Shown in pieces: positions 44,844 to 54,024 of a DNA stretch of 64,000 nt (its first letter is position 1; each line of letters starts with the position of its first letter). Location of the stretch: the NCBI GenBank assembly GCA_963787675.1, contig CAWBDV010000025.1, positions 14,383 to 78,382 of the forward strand, in the 5' to 3' direction. Source of the stretch: JAJPKK01 sp963787675 (lineage in GTDB: Bacteria > Pseudomonadota > Alphaproteobacteria > Rhizobiales > Xanthobacteraceae). The translations under genes were made by a program, and so were the position numbers. The notes under the pieces are model-generated. The model saw only the letters and a program-made list of their open reading frames with translations, had not been told where the DNA came from and made no database searches.

Positions 44844-45559
44844 TACTGGCGCACCAAGGTGATGGGGTCTGCGCCCTCGGGCACCCGCTGCCAATTGGTC
44901 GGGTCGCTTTCCTCGAACCGCCAGAACTGGCCGCGGCTGGAGCGGAGCACGAGTTCGCCGTGATCCATGTACCAGGCTGCCGGACCGAAACGGGTCACAG
45001 CGGCATCGCAGCCCGGCTTGAGCTTGAGCGCGAAGGCATCCTGCCCCGCCGCGGCGTTGGTCAAGGTGATCGTACAGATCTTCTTGCCGGAGCTGCGCAC
45101 GACGCCCCAGTCACCCGCCATCTGGTCAGCGGCAAGAGCCGCCGGCGCCGCAGCAGCCGCGGCGCTCTGCATGAAGAACACCCCCTCGCCCGGCCGCTGC
45201 GCTTCGAACATGCCGGCTTCGACCGGCGTGAACTCCATGAGCGCCTTGCCCTTGGCGTCGACGAGCCGGACGATGTCGAGGCCGCCGATGGTCCAGCCGA
45301 TGGCATCTTTCACTTCCGGCATCTGCGCCAGGCATCCCTTGTCGAGCTCGAGCTTGAACAGGTTTCCGCTCGGGTCGGACTTGAACGTCAGCGCGCAGGT
45401 GCGATCGCGATCCGCGTTGGAAATCTCCCACTTACCGATCACGGTCTTGAACGTGTCGTTGTTCGTCACCGGCGGCGGGTTCTGCGCGGCGGCCGGAACA
45501 ACAGTCATTGCAAGCAGGGCCGCAAACAGGGCGTGCGTCATTCCCCGGTGATCGCGCAT
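44843..45559 (-). CDS. Exported protease-inhibitor-like protein with tandem AprI/Inh domains
   Basis: The product is 238 residues from ATG 45559, with GGAGAA upstream. A signal peptide ends VVPAAAQNPP. Two beta-barrel repeats of the AprI/Inh (alkaline protease inhibitor) type follow: first IGKWEISNADRDRTCALTF with KGCLAQMPEVKDAIGWTI, second MAGDWGVVRSSGKKICTITL with KPGCDAAVTRFGPAAWYMDHGELVL. Each has the two-cysteine pattern (C...C) of the fold and the conserved W. Family members block serralysin metalloproteases in the periplasm; no serralysin gene is seen here. A related lipocalin-like role is also possible. Confidence 0.85.
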   Translation of the reverse strand: MRDHRGMTHALFAALLAMTVVPAAAQNPPPVTNNDTFKTVIGKWEISNADRDRTCALTFKSDPSGNLFKLELDKGCLAQMPEVKDAIGWTIGGLDIVRLVDAKGKALMEFTPVEAGMFEAQRPGEGVFFMQSAAAAAAPAALAADQMAGDWGVVRSSGKKICTITLTNAAAGQDAFALKLKPGCDAAVTRFGPAAWYMDHGELVLRSSRGQFWRFEESDPTNWQRVPEGADPITLVRQ

Positions 45560-45653
45560 AGGAACGTTCTCCGTGCTTCTGCGGTGCTGTCGCATTTATA
45601 ACCTCGCCCCGATGGCCTCAAAAGGGCAATCGAGGCCAAAGCCGTACTTGATT

Positions 45654-45774
45654 GTAGGGTGTGCAAAGGGGCCAAGGCGCTGCTGATGGAGCACGGATGT
45701 CGGTCCGCCGTGCGCACCGTGGGGCGTGTCAATGGTGCGCACGCGCGAACAACTCCGCGCTTTGCGCACCCTAC
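45654..45774. repeat. Palindromic intergenic repeat, copy 1 (121 bp)
   Basis: The ends are inverted: GTAGGGTGTGCAAAG (45654-45668) and CTTTGCGCACCCTAC (45760-45774). Interior GTGCGCAC motifs occur near 45714 and 45735. The same ends and interior motifs recur at 50986-51112. The copy lies between the inhibitor-type gene and a 2-hydroxyacid dehydrogenase gene. Its size and structure are those of a small non-coding mobile or REP-like element. Confidence 0.8.
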
Positions 45775-45805
45775 CCATACTTTTGCGCCCCCTCCGCCAG
45801 GCCGC

Positions 45806-46777
45806 CTATTTCTTGATCGGCGTCTCGGGTACCGGCGTGAGCGGACCTTTGCCGGCTGCCCAGGACAACAGATTGTCGACGACAAGCTGATCCATGGCGG
45901 TCCGCGTGTGGAGCGATGCCGAGCCGAGATGGGGAAACAGGACGACGTTCTCCATCTCCATCAGCGCCCGCGGCACCTTGGGCTCGTTGACGAACACATC
46001 AAGCCCCGCCGCGAAAATCGTTTTGTCGCGCAGCGCTGCGATCAGTGCCTCCTCATCGACCACCGAGCCGCGCGCTATGTTGATCACGACGCCGCGCGGC
46101 CCAAGTGCCTTGAGCACCTCGGCATTGATCAGATTCTTCGTCTCGGCGCCGCCCGGAACGATGATGATGAGCGTGTCGACGTCGTGCGCCATGGCGACGA
46201 GGCTGGGGTAGTGCTTGTAGGCAATGTCCGTTTGCCGCCGCCGCGCGTGATAGACCACGGGAACGAGGAAAGCGTCGAGCCGACGCGCGATCGCGCGGCC
46301 GATCCGGCCCATGCCGACCATTCCGACGGTGCGATCGCGCAGCGTTCCCTTGGTCAAGGGGTACGGCCCTTGTTCCCACTTTCCGGCGCGCAGGTAGCGG
46401 TCTGCCTGCGGGAATTCGCGCACGGTACACAGGAGAAGACCGAGGGTCGTGTCGGCGACCTCCTCGTTGAGCACGTCCGGGGTATTGGTGACCATGATGC
46501 CGTGCGCGCCAGCCCATTTGGCGTCCACATGATCGTAGCCGACGCCGAAGGTCGACACGATTTCGAGCTTGGGGAAACGCTGCATCAACTCCGCGCCGAT
46601 CTTCTGATTGGAGTAAGTCACGGCGAAGCCGCGCACCCGGTCAGCGACCGAGGCGATCAACGCTTCGCGGTCGGGCGCATCGATCAGACGATGGACGTTG
46701 AAAGCAGCGGAGAGCCCTTGTGCAACCGCCGGCTTCGGTGGCCCGATCAGCAGGATGTCGGGGTTGGTGCTGACCAT
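45806..46777 (-). CDS. D-isomer-specific 2-hydroxyacid dehydrogenase
   Basis: The product is 323 residues. The NAD(P)-binding motif is VGMVGMGRIGRAIARRL, with R-H-R following for NADP preference (YHARRRQTDI). Catalytic residues are the Arg in VINIARGSVVDEEAL, the Glu in FVNEPKVP and the His in LFPHLGSAS. The form fits glyoxylate/hydroxypyruvate reductases. It is followed on the same strand, going down the map, by nothing for over 200 nt, and is preceded by an E2 acyltransferase and a semialdehyde dehydrogenase gene. The three could form an operon with 59-nt and overlapping junctions. Confidence 0.94.
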   Translation of the reverse strand: MVSTNPDILLIGPPKPAVAQGLSAAFNVHRLIDAPDREALIASVADRVRGFAVTYSNQKIGAELMQRFPKLEIVSTFGVGYDHVDAKWAGAHGIMVTNTPDVLNEEVADTTLGLLLCTVREFPQADRYLRAGKWEQGPYPLTKGTLRDRTVGMVGMGRIGRAIARRLDAFLVPVVYHARRRQTDIAYKHYPSLVAMAHDVDTLIIIVPGGAETKNLINAEVLKALGPRGVVINIARGSVVDEEALIAALRDKTIFAAGLDVFVNEPKVPRALMEMENVVLFPHLGSASLHTRTAMDQLVVDNLLSWAAGKGPLTPVPETPIKK

Positions 46778-46836
46778 CAGTTACTCCTTCAGTAGATAAT
46801 GCCGGCGGCTCAATATGCCATGCGTGGCGGCGCGCG

Positions 46837-48174
46837 TCAGATCATCAATCCGACGGGATGCTCGGCAAAATGTTTGAAGGCGGCGAGAAGCTCGGCACCG
46901 AGCGCGCCATCGACCACGCGGTGGTCGCACGACAGCGTCGCCGTCATCTGGGTCTCGAAGCGCACCCCGCCGTCCGCAGTCTCGACCGGCCGTCGCGCGG
47001 CGGCTCCGACCGCGAGAATGGTCGCGTGGGGCGGGTTAATGATGGCGGCGAATTCGCGCACCCCGTGCATGCCGAGGTTCGAGATGGCGCTCGATCCGCC
47101 TTGGTATTCGGTGGGCTTGAGCCGGCGCGTACGCGCGCGAGCAGCAAAGTCCTTCATCTCGGCCGAAATATCGCCGATCGATTTGCGGTCGGCATTTCGG
47201 ATCACCGGCGTGATCAGCCCGCCGTCAAGCGCGACTGCAACGCCGATATCGGACCGCGCGAAGCGGAGGATGCGGTCTTCAGCCCACACGGCGTTTGCGG
47301 CCGGCACGCGCTGCAACGCGAGCGCGAGCGCTTTGATGATGAAATCATTGAGCGACAGGCGGAATGCGGGATTGCCGTCCGCGTCCGGCAACGCCGCGGT
47401 GTTGGCCTCCTCGCGCACGGCGATCAGCCGGTCGATGGTCACGTCTGCGGTCAAATAGAAATGCGGGATCGTTCGCGACGCCTCAACGAGACGCGTCGCA
47501 ATCGTGCGCCGCATGGCATCGAGCGGGATCTCCTCGTAGCTGCCGGGTTCGTAAAGCGCCTTGACCCGATCCGCGGTTGGCGGGGGGGCGCCCGGCGTAG
47601 CGGGGCGGGTAGCGATAGCGCTCTCGACATCGCGGGCAACGATCCGACCACGCGGCCCTGACGGCGCGATGCGATTAAGATCGATTGCATGCTCGCCGGC
47701 GAGGCGGCGGGCAAGAGGAGTGACAACGACGCCGCTTGCAAGTCGCGCGGGGCCCCAATTGCGCTCCGGTGTTGCGACCTCGCGAAAGGGATCGAGCTTG
47801 ATGGGCGCGGCGGCCGCCGCCGGCGGGCGCGGAACGGCGAGCGTTGCAACAGCCGGCGCGGCGGCTTTCGATGTCGCGGGCTTGTTTGCAGCCGGCGTTT
47901 GCGCAGCGGTTGCCGGTGTGGTTGCACTGGCCGCGGCGTCAGCCGCGCCGCCCAGCACCGCGACCACCGCGCCGACCGGTGCCACCTCGCCGGCGGCGAC
48001 GCGGATTTCCGAAACGACACCGGCCGCCGTCGCCGGCACCTCCATGGAGACTTTGTCGGTCTCGATTTCGAACAGGTTGTCGCCGGGCTTTACCGAATCG
48101 CCGACGGCTTTGAACCAGGTGGTGATCTTGCCTTCGGCGACGGTCTCGCCGAGCTGCGGCATCAGGATGTCCAT
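46837..48174 (-). CDS. Dihydrolipoamide acyltransferase (E2) of a 2-oxoacid dehydrogenase complex
   Basis: The ATG at 48174 has GGTGAG upstream; the product is 445 residues. An N-terminal lipoyl domain carries the lipoyl-lysine motif EIETDKVSMEVPA. An Ala/Pro/Lys-rich linker and the E1/E3-binding domain (VTPLARRLAGEHAIDLNRIAPSGPRGRIVARDV) follow. The catalytic domain ends with DHRVVDGALGAELLAAF, including the active-site His and Asp. It transfers an acyl group from E1 to CoA. The E1 and E3 genes do not lie beside it. Its partner gene here is the semialdehyde dehydrogenase whose stop codon is within 12 nt. Confidence 0.94.
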   Translation of the reverse strand: MDILMPQLGETVAEGKITTWFKAVGDSVKPGDNLFEIETDKVSMEVPATAAGVVSEIRVAAGEVAPVGAVVAVLGGAADAAASATTPATAAQTPAANKPATSKAAAPAVATLAVPRPPAAAAAPIKLDPFREVATPERNWGPARLASGVVVTPLARRLAGEHAIDLNRIAPSGPRGRIVARDVESAIATRPATPGAPPPTADRVKALYEPGSYEEIPLDAMRRTIATRLVEASRTIPHFYLTADVTIDRLIAVREEANTAALPDADGNPAFRLSLNDFIIKALALALQRVPAANAVWAEDRILRFARSDIGVAVALDGGLITPVIRNADRKSIGDISAEMKDFAARARTRRLKPTEYQGGSSAISNLGMHGVREFAAIINPPHATILAVGAAARRPVETADGGVRFETQMTATLSCDHRVVDGALGAELLAAFKHFAEHPVGLMI

Positions 48175-48185
48175 GGCCGGCAGTC

Positions 48186-49637
48186 TCACCAGCTCATCGA
48201 AACGTACTGGGTCTCCATGAACTCCATCATGCCTTCATGCGCCCCTTCGCGGCCGATGCCGCTCTGCTTGGTACCGCCGAACGGTGCCGCCGGATCGGAT
48301 ACCAGGCCACGATTGAGTCCGATCATGCCGAAGTCGAGCTTCTCCGACACCCGCATGCCCCGGCTCAAGTCCTTGGTGTAGAGATAGGCGACGAGCCCGT
48401 ATTCAGTGTCATTCGCGCGCCGGATCACCTCGTCTTCCGAGCGGAAGGTTTGGATTGAGGCCACCGGGCCGAAGATCTCTTCGTTGAGCATGTCGGCGCC
48501 GTCCGGCACGTTGGTGAGAACCGTCGCCGGATAGAAATAGCCTTTGCCATCAAGCGCCGTCCCGCCGGTCAGCACCTTGGCCCCTTTCTTTACGGCGTCC
48601 TCGACCAGCGCCTTGACCTTGTCGCGGCCCTCGGCATTGACGAGGGGCCCGAGCGCGACGCCGTCCTGCAGGCCGTTGCCCATCTTCAGCCCCGCCATCT
48701 TGGCCGTGAGCTTCTGCGCAAACTCGTCGTGCACCTTCTCCTGCACGTAAAAGCGGTTCGCGGCGGTGCAGGCCTCGCCCATGTTGCGCATCTTGGCGAT
48801 CATGGCGCCTTCGATCGCGGCGTCGATGTCGGCATCCTCGAAGACGATGAACGGCGCATTGCCGCCAAGTTCCATCGCCGGCTTGACCACATTGTCCGCC
48901 GCTTCGTGCAACAGCTTGCGGCCGACTTCGGTCGAGCCGGTGAACGAGACGACGCGCACCCGCGGATCGTGCAGCATCGCCGAGACCACGGCGCCCGAGC
49001 GCCGTGACGGGATGACATTGACGACGCCCGCCGGGACGCCCGCCTCTTCGAGAAGCGGCATCAGCGCCAGCATCGTGAGCGGAGTCTCCGAGGCGGGCTT
49101 GAGCACGACCGGACAGCCTGCGGCTAGCGCCGGCCCGATCTTGCGCGTCGCCATCGCCGCCGGAAAATTCCACGGCGTCACCAGGACAGCAATTCCTGCC
49201 GGCTTGTGCTGGACGAAGATGCGGGCGCCGGACGCCGGGGCGCGCGATACCTCGCCGATGTTCCGCACGGCTTCCTCGGCGTACCAGCGGAAGAATTCGG
49301 CCGCATAGGCAACCTCGCCGCGGGAATCCGACAGCGCCTTGCCGTTCTCAAGCGTGATCAGCTTCGCGAGGCGCTCCGCCTGCGCCATGATGGTCTCGTA
49401 GGCCTTGCGCAAAATCTCCGCGCGTTCGCGCGGCTTGCGCCCGGCCCAGCCCTCGAACGCATCCTGCGCGGCATCGATCGCAGCCTTGGCGTCTTCGACG
49501 CTCGCGCTCGCAACTGAGGTGATGACGTTCTCGGTCGCCGGATCGATCACGTCAAAGCGCGCGTTATCGGACGCCTTGCGCCACTTGCCCCCGATCCACA
49601 GATCGGTTGGAACATGCGCGAGCAGATTTTCATACAT
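48186..49637 (-). CDS. gabD: NAD(P)-dependent succinate-semialdehyde-type aldehyde dehydrogenase
   Basis: The product is 483 residues. It shows VTPWNFPAAMATRKIGPALAAGC (NAD loop), FTGSTEVGRKL, MELGGNAPFIVF with the general-base Glu, GEACTAANRFYVQ with the catalytic Cys, and EIFGPVASIQTF. The overall pattern and length match the GabD/SSADH branch, which turns succinate semialdehyde into succinate. The GabD call is by similarity to that branch; other semialdehydes are possible. It is the first gene of the unit that continues into the E2 gene. Confidence 0.88.
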   Translation of the reverse strand: MYENLLAHVPTDLWIGGKWRKASDNARFDVIDPATENVITSVASASVEDAKAAIDAAQDAFEGWAGRKPRERAEILRKAYETIMAQAERLAKLITLENGKALSDSRGEVAYAAEFFRWYAEEAVRNIGEVSRAPASGARIFVQHKPAGIAVLVTPWNFPAAMATRKIGPALAAGCPVVLKPASETPLTMLALMPLLEEAGVPAGVVNVIPSRRSGAVVSAMLHDPRVRVVSFTGSTEVGRKLLHEAADNVVKPAMELGGNAPFIVFEDADIDAAIEGAMIAKMRNMGEACTAANRFYVQEKVHDEFAQKLTAKMAGLKMGNGLQDGVALGPLVNAEGRDKVKALVEDAVKKGAKVLTGGTALDGKGYFYPATVLTNVPDGADMLNEEIFGPVASIQTFRSEDEVIRRANDTEYGLVAYLYTKDLSRGMRVSEKLDFGMIGLNRGLVSDPAAPFGGTKQSGIGREGAHEGMMEFMETQYVSMSW

Positions 49638-49823
49638 GGCGTTCGTCCCATCGAAAGAATGCTGTCATCCCATTATCGCAGCCGATCGCCGCGCGAAAGA
49701 CCGCGGTCTCTATTTCCTATGTTTGACATTGATTGAACCATTACGGAGCCGGAAAGCGTACCACCACGTTCCTGGCAATAACGGCCGGATACGCGATTGT
49801 GAGGGCTCGGCGAGGACGATCCG

Positions 49824-50957
49824 TTACTTCACAAATTCGGCGGCGATGTCGGGGTGGATTGCCGTTGCCGCCGCGATGTCGGCGTCAGCGCCCGCGGGAT
49901 CGCCGGTGCGCGCCTTCGCTAGGCCACGGCCGTAAAGCGAATTGGCGAGCTTCGGGTTGATCCGCAGCGCGGCATCAAAATCCTGGATCGATCGATCGAA
50001 TTCGCCGCGCTTGAAGCGCACCATGCCGCGGCTGCTCAGCGCCATCGCGTTCCGCGGATTGAGCATGATCGCGGCGTCATAGTCCTCGAGCGCGCGATCA
50101 AGCTCGCCCTTGTCGCGGAACGCGCTGGCGCGGTTGACCATGGCGGCTACCGAGCGCGGATTGAGCCGGATCGCTTCGCTGTAATCGGCGACGGCGCGAT
50201 CAAGGTCACCCTTGTCGCGCCAGGCGATGCCGCGATTGTTGTAGGCGAGCGCGTATTTCGGATCGAGCCGAATAGCCTCCGAGTAGTAAACGAGCGCGTG
50301 GTCGAGGTCGCCCTTGAGGAGATAGGCCGCGCCGCGATTGTTGAAAGCGACCGCGTTCATCGGATCGATTTCGATCGCCGCAGCGTAGTCGGCGGCCGCG
50401 CGGTCGAGGTCGCCCTTCTCGCGCCAGGCGTTGCCGCGGTTGGTAAAGGCCGGCGAATAGCGGGGGTCGATCCTGATCGCGTCATCGAAATCGGCGATGG
50501 CGCGGTCATAATCGCCCTTGTCGCGATAGGCGGAGCCGCGATTGACGCGGGCGATGGCGCTCGACGGATCGAGCCGGATCGCTTCGCTGTAGTCGGCAAT
50601 GGCGCGGTCTAAATCGCCGCGATCGCGGAACGCCGCGCCGCGGTTGTTGTAGACGATGGCGTAATTTGGATCGAGCGTGATGGCCGTGCCGTAATCGGCG
50701 AAGGCGCGGGGGAAATCGCCCAGCGCGCGGTAAGCGAGACCGCGGTCGGTGTAAGCGACGGCGAGTTCCTTCGGCAAGTTCTTCCCCGAACGAATCACCG
50801 CCGAACAGCCATCCACCGCGATATTCGGCGGGTAGGCATTGCCTTCATTGATGCACAGCACCCAATCCGACGGCATCTCTGCCACCGCGGGAACTGCGGG
50901 CAGCGATACGGCCGCAAAAGCAAAGCCAATCGCGTTCCAGGTGAAGAGTTTGATCAT
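49824..50957 (-). CDS. Exported tetratricopeptide-repeat protein
   Basis: The start MIKLFTWNAIGFAFAAVS at 50957 opens a signal peptide ending PAVAEMPSDW; an upstream extension lies within the repeat element and is not used. The product is 377 residues. After a short Cys-containing region come about nine 34-residue TPR units of the form AYNNRGIAWRDKGDLDRAVADYSEAIRLNP, which are unusually alike, with a shared codon pattern. The repeats run to near the end (AKARTGDPAGADADIAAATAIHPD). It probably acts as a periplasmic scaffold. No partner is evident. Confidence 0.92.
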   Translation of the reverse strand: MIKLFTWNAIGFAFAAVSLPAVPAVAEMPSDWVLCINEGNAYPPNIAVDGCSAVIRSGKNLPKELAVAYTDRGLAYRALGDFPRAFADYGTAITLDPNYAIVYNNRGAAFRDRGDLDRAIADYSEAIRLDPSSAIARVNRGSAYRDKGDYDRAIADFDDAIRIDPRYSPAFTNRGNAWREKGDLDRAAADYAAAIEIDPMNAVAFNNRGAAYLLKGDLDHALVYYSEAIRLDPKYALAYNNRGIAWRDKGDLDRAVADYSEAIRLNPRSVAAMVNRASAFRDKGELDRALEDYDAAIMLNPRNAMALSSRGMVRFKRGEFDRSIQDFDAALRINPKLANSLYGRGLAKARTGDPAGADADIAAATAIHPDIAAEFVK

Positions 50958-50985
50958 GGCGGCACCATAGCATGAAACAAGGCCC

Positions 50986-51112
50986 GTAGGGTGCGCAAAG
51001 GCGGCCCCAAAGCCGCGAACCTTGGCACGGCCGCCGATCCGCCGTGCGCACCGTCGATCTCGCATTGTCACGCAGGCCGAAAGGTGCGCACGCTTCGCTT
51101 TGCGCACCCTAC
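50986..51112. repeat. Palindromic intergenic repeat, copy 2 (127 bp)
   Basis: The ends GTAGGGTGCGCAAAG (50986-51000) and CTTTGCGCACCCTAC (51098-51112) are inverted and perfect except for no mismatch at all over 15 bp. GTGCGCAC occurs inside near 51046 and 51084. It matches copy 1 at 45654-45774 in its ends and interior motifs. It lies directly upstream of the TPR gene and may carry or replace part of its promoter. Confidence 0.85.
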
Positions 51113-51142
51113 GGCGTCTCGCCGCGACGAATTCTCAACGAC

Positions 51143-53923
51143 TCACGCCGGAATCCGATCTCCCGGCACCTGTCCCCCGGTCTCGCCACGCGCGATGCCT
51201 GAGCGCTGGTAGACGTAGCCTATGCCGACCAGGACCAGGCCAAGGCCGATGAACGACAGGGCGCGCCAGATGCCGGCGAGCCCGGCGAGGTCAATGACGA
51301 ATACCTTGGCGATGGTGAGCAGGATGACCGCGGCTGCCGCAAGCCGCGCCGGTTTCGAATTGATGAGGAAGCCGACGCCGAGCAGCACGACGCCGTAGGC
51401 GAGCCATACGGCCGAGAACGTATATTGCTCGGCGTCGCCGATGGGGCCTTGGGTCAGTACCGGCCCGTGGTAGAGCCGCATCACTTGAAGCGTCAGATAG
51501 GCGAGGCCCAGCAGGACGGCGACCCCGGCCGCCACCGCGCGGTAGGGTATCGGCCGCGTCGACTTCGCCATCAGCGCGAGCGTGATCGCGAGCACGGCCG
51601 GCAGCGCGTAACCAAGCAGCAGCAAGTTGAGAAAGACGCCGCCGACAGGCTTCTCCGTCACCAGCGGCAGGTCGAAACCAAACAGGCCGAACACGATGCC
51701 AAACAGCGACAGGGCGGCGACGATGAGCGCAGCAACATTGTGAACGACATTGCGCGTGCGCACGCGCAGCCGTTCAAGGCCAATGGCGATCGCAAGGCCG
51801 ACCGCGACATGCAGCGCCGTTTCGGCGAGCCCGCCGCGTGAGGCGTAGATGTCGCCGCCGTTCATGGCATGGCGGACTTCGAGAAAGCCGAACAGCACGG
51901 TGAAGAGGATCGCGGCAGCATCCATGATGCGCGACGGCACGTCGTCGCGCCTTCGCCGCAGCAGGTAGCCGGCGGTCCAGAACGCAAGTGCCGGCACGCC
52001 GTAGCCGTAAAGCAGCCAGTTGAAGAATGGCGTCGTCCCGACGTCGGCGCCGACGATGCGCGGCTCCCAGGCGATCCGCGCCAGTACGAGCGCGGCGACG
52101 GCGGCCGCGATCCAGCGCAGCATGGGGAGCGGGCGCTTCTCTGCAACCCACGCGACGCCCGGCGCCATCAAGGCAAGGCCGACCGTGAGCCAGCCCTTCT
52201 CCAGGGCGAACGAAAGCGTAAGCGCAAGCGCCGCAGCGCTGCCGGCCGCGTGGAGTGCTGCCGCCGATGGAAGGCCAGCCCGCGGCGGTCGTCGCGTCAG
52301 TTGTTCGGTCGCGACCGCGCACCAGGCTGCGAGCAGCAGGGCGAGGCCGGCGAACGGTAGCGAACGCTCCAGTCCGTAGATACGGTAGTAGAGCGCGATC
52401 AGGATCGCGAGCGGCGCGCCGACCGCGGTCGCGGCCCAGATGATCGGCGGCGCGGCGCGCTCATAGCGCCCCTGCGCGAGATAACCCGCGGCGCCGAACA
52501 TCAACGCGAAAAATGCACCGAGCACCACGTGGCGTCCGATATCGGTTGCCGATGGCTCCGGGGCAAGTCGGGTTCCGAGCAGCGGCGCAACGAGATGCGC
52601 GAAATCGTACGGCACTGCCCACGATATGAGGACGAGTGCCGCGAGGAGTGCCGCGGCCGGCAGCGCGCCAACGGCCGCCTCGCTGCGCCAGGCGATCGCG
52701 GCCGCCGCCGCGGTCAGCGCCGCGAACACGATCAGCGCCTCGGATGGATGGGATTGCAGAACGACGATGATCGCGGCTGCGAGCAGGTACGCAGCGAGCG
52801 AGGCCGAGGACATGCCGTCGATGCGGCCGGGTGCGACCTCGGGGCCGAAATAGAGCCCGGCGACCACGAGGAGCGCGGCAAGGGCAAAACCGACAATCAC
52901 GTGAAAGAGGCTCGGCAGGAGCGCAGTGTCGGCCGGTCCCGTCGCACCGGCCATCGTCCAGACCAGGCCGAACGCCACCGCGGTGATGGCGAGCCAGCGC
53001 CACAGGCGCGTGCTCGCGAGCGCGAAGGCCGCGGCGGTCACCACCGCGAGATAGATGTAAAGCGCCCAGTAGTTCGGCGTCGGCGACCGCACCAGCATCG
53101 GCACGACTTCGGCGCCCACGAGGCCGAGCGCCGCAAGTGCCGGCCCGTGCAGCAGCGCCGCCGCCAGCGTGGCGAGGGCAACGATGCCAAGCAGCACGAA
53201 TGCTGCCCCCGGTCCGACAAAGTCGTAGAGAGCGTAGGCGGCAAAGACGGTGGCATAGGCGACCGTAGTGCCCGCGGCCGTCAGGATGCTCGGAATGTGT
53301 GCTGCGGGAATGCCGCCGACGGCGGGCGACTCGCCGCTCTTTTCCCGGCGCCGCAGCCACTCGCCCGCGGCGATGAGCAGCGCCGCGAGAAGTGCGCCGA
53401 GCGCGATCCGCACGCCGGGGCCGATCCAGCCTTGCTGAATCGAATAGCGCACCAGGAAAATGCCGCCGAGCGCAAGCGCGACGCCGCCGATCCAGACGAC
53501 CCAACGGGTACCGAAGCGCTCCTCGAAGCTGGAGGTTGGGGCTCGCGCAGGCCGCGGGGGCGTGGATGGCGGGGCGTGCGGAGCGATCCGCGGCGGCATT
53601 GCCGGCGTTGCGACGGCTTCAGGCGGGGGCGCGGCCGTGGAGGCCGGCACTTCCGGTGGAGGCGGCGCCACCGGCGCAGCAGGCGCGGTCGGAGACGATG
53701 CTTCACGCGGGGGCGCCAGACCTGCAGCGTCCGTGCGTCCCTCAAGTGCGCTCACCCGCGTCGTGAGGAGCTGCAGCACCCGATCGTTTGCCGCCAGCGC
53801 TACGATGCGTCGCTCGAGCGCGGTGAGCCGCGACCCCGCGCTCAGGCTCGTGACCAGCGCGATGATGGCGATGACCGGGACAGCCAGCAGAAGCAGGACG
53901 CCAAGCACGATCAGGCTTTCCAC
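51143..53923 (-). CDS. DUF2339 polytopic membrane protein
   Basis: The product is 926 residues. An N-terminal helix (LIVLGVLLLLAVPVIAIIALV) and a Pro/Ala-rich segment (about residues 65-135) precede the typical DUF2339 region: FEERFGTRWVVWIGGVALALGGIFLVRYSIQQGW, then more than 20 predicted membrane helices to the C-terminus (GIWRALSFIGLGLVLVGIGYVYQR). Family proteins are found in many Proteobacteria with no proven function. A small membrane protein gene lies 101 nt upstream on the same strand. Confidence 0.92.
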   Translation of the reverse strand: MESLIVLGVLLLLAVPVIAIIALVTSLSAGSRLTALERRIVALAANDRVLQLLTTRVSALEGRTDAAGLAPPREASSPTAPAAPVAPPPPEVPASTAAPPPEAVATPAMPPRIAPHAPPSTPPRPARAPTSSFEERFGTRWVVWIGGVALALGGIFLVRYSIQQGWIGPGVRIALGALLAALLIAAGEWLRRREKSGESPAVGGIPAAHIPSILTAAGTTVAYATVFAAYALYDFVGPGAAFVLLGIVALATLAAALLHGPALAALGLVGAEVVPMLVRSPTPNYWALYIYLAVVTAAAFALASTRLWRWLAITAVAFGLVWTMAGATGPADTALLPSLFHVIVGFALAALLVVAGLYFGPEVAPGRIDGMSSASLAAYLLAAAIIVVLQSHPSEALIVFAALTAAAAAIAWRSEAAVGALPAAALLAALVLISWAVPYDFAHLVAPLLGTRLAPEPSATDIGRHVVLGAFFALMFGAAGYLAQGRYERAAPPIIWAATAVGAPLAILIALYYRIYGLERSLPFAGLALLLAAWCAVATEQLTRRPPRAGLPSAAALHAAGSAAALALTLSFALEKGWLTVGLALMAPGVAWVAEKRPLPMLRWIAAAVAALVLARIAWEPRIVGADVGTTPFFNWLLYGYGVPALAFWTAGYLLRRRRDDVPSRIMDAAAILFTVLFGFLEVRHAMNGGDIYASRGGLAETALHVAVGLAIAIGLERLRVRTRNVVHNVAALIVAALSLFGIVFGLFGFDLPLVTEKPVGGVFLNLLLLGYALPAVLAITLALMAKSTRPIPYRAVAAGVAVLLGLAYLTLQVMRLYHGPVLTQGPIGDAEQYTFSAVWLAYGVVLLGVGFLINSKPARLAAAAVILLTIAKVFVIDLAGLAGIWRALSFIGLGLVLVGIGYVYQRSGIARGETGGQVPGDRIPA

Positions 53924-54024
53924 GATCCTATCTCCTGTGTGGCGCGTTCGGGCCTCGACTCGCGGTCACAACAATCGGCCGGAATACGCGCGACGAGCAG
54001 GCCGCCGATGCGGCGGCTAAAAAC

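Noticed and set aside
49900..50750. Regular 102-nt repetition considered as a CRISPR array or satellite
   Set aside because: The period is 34 codons in frame with TPR consensus; there are no unique spacers and no cas genes.
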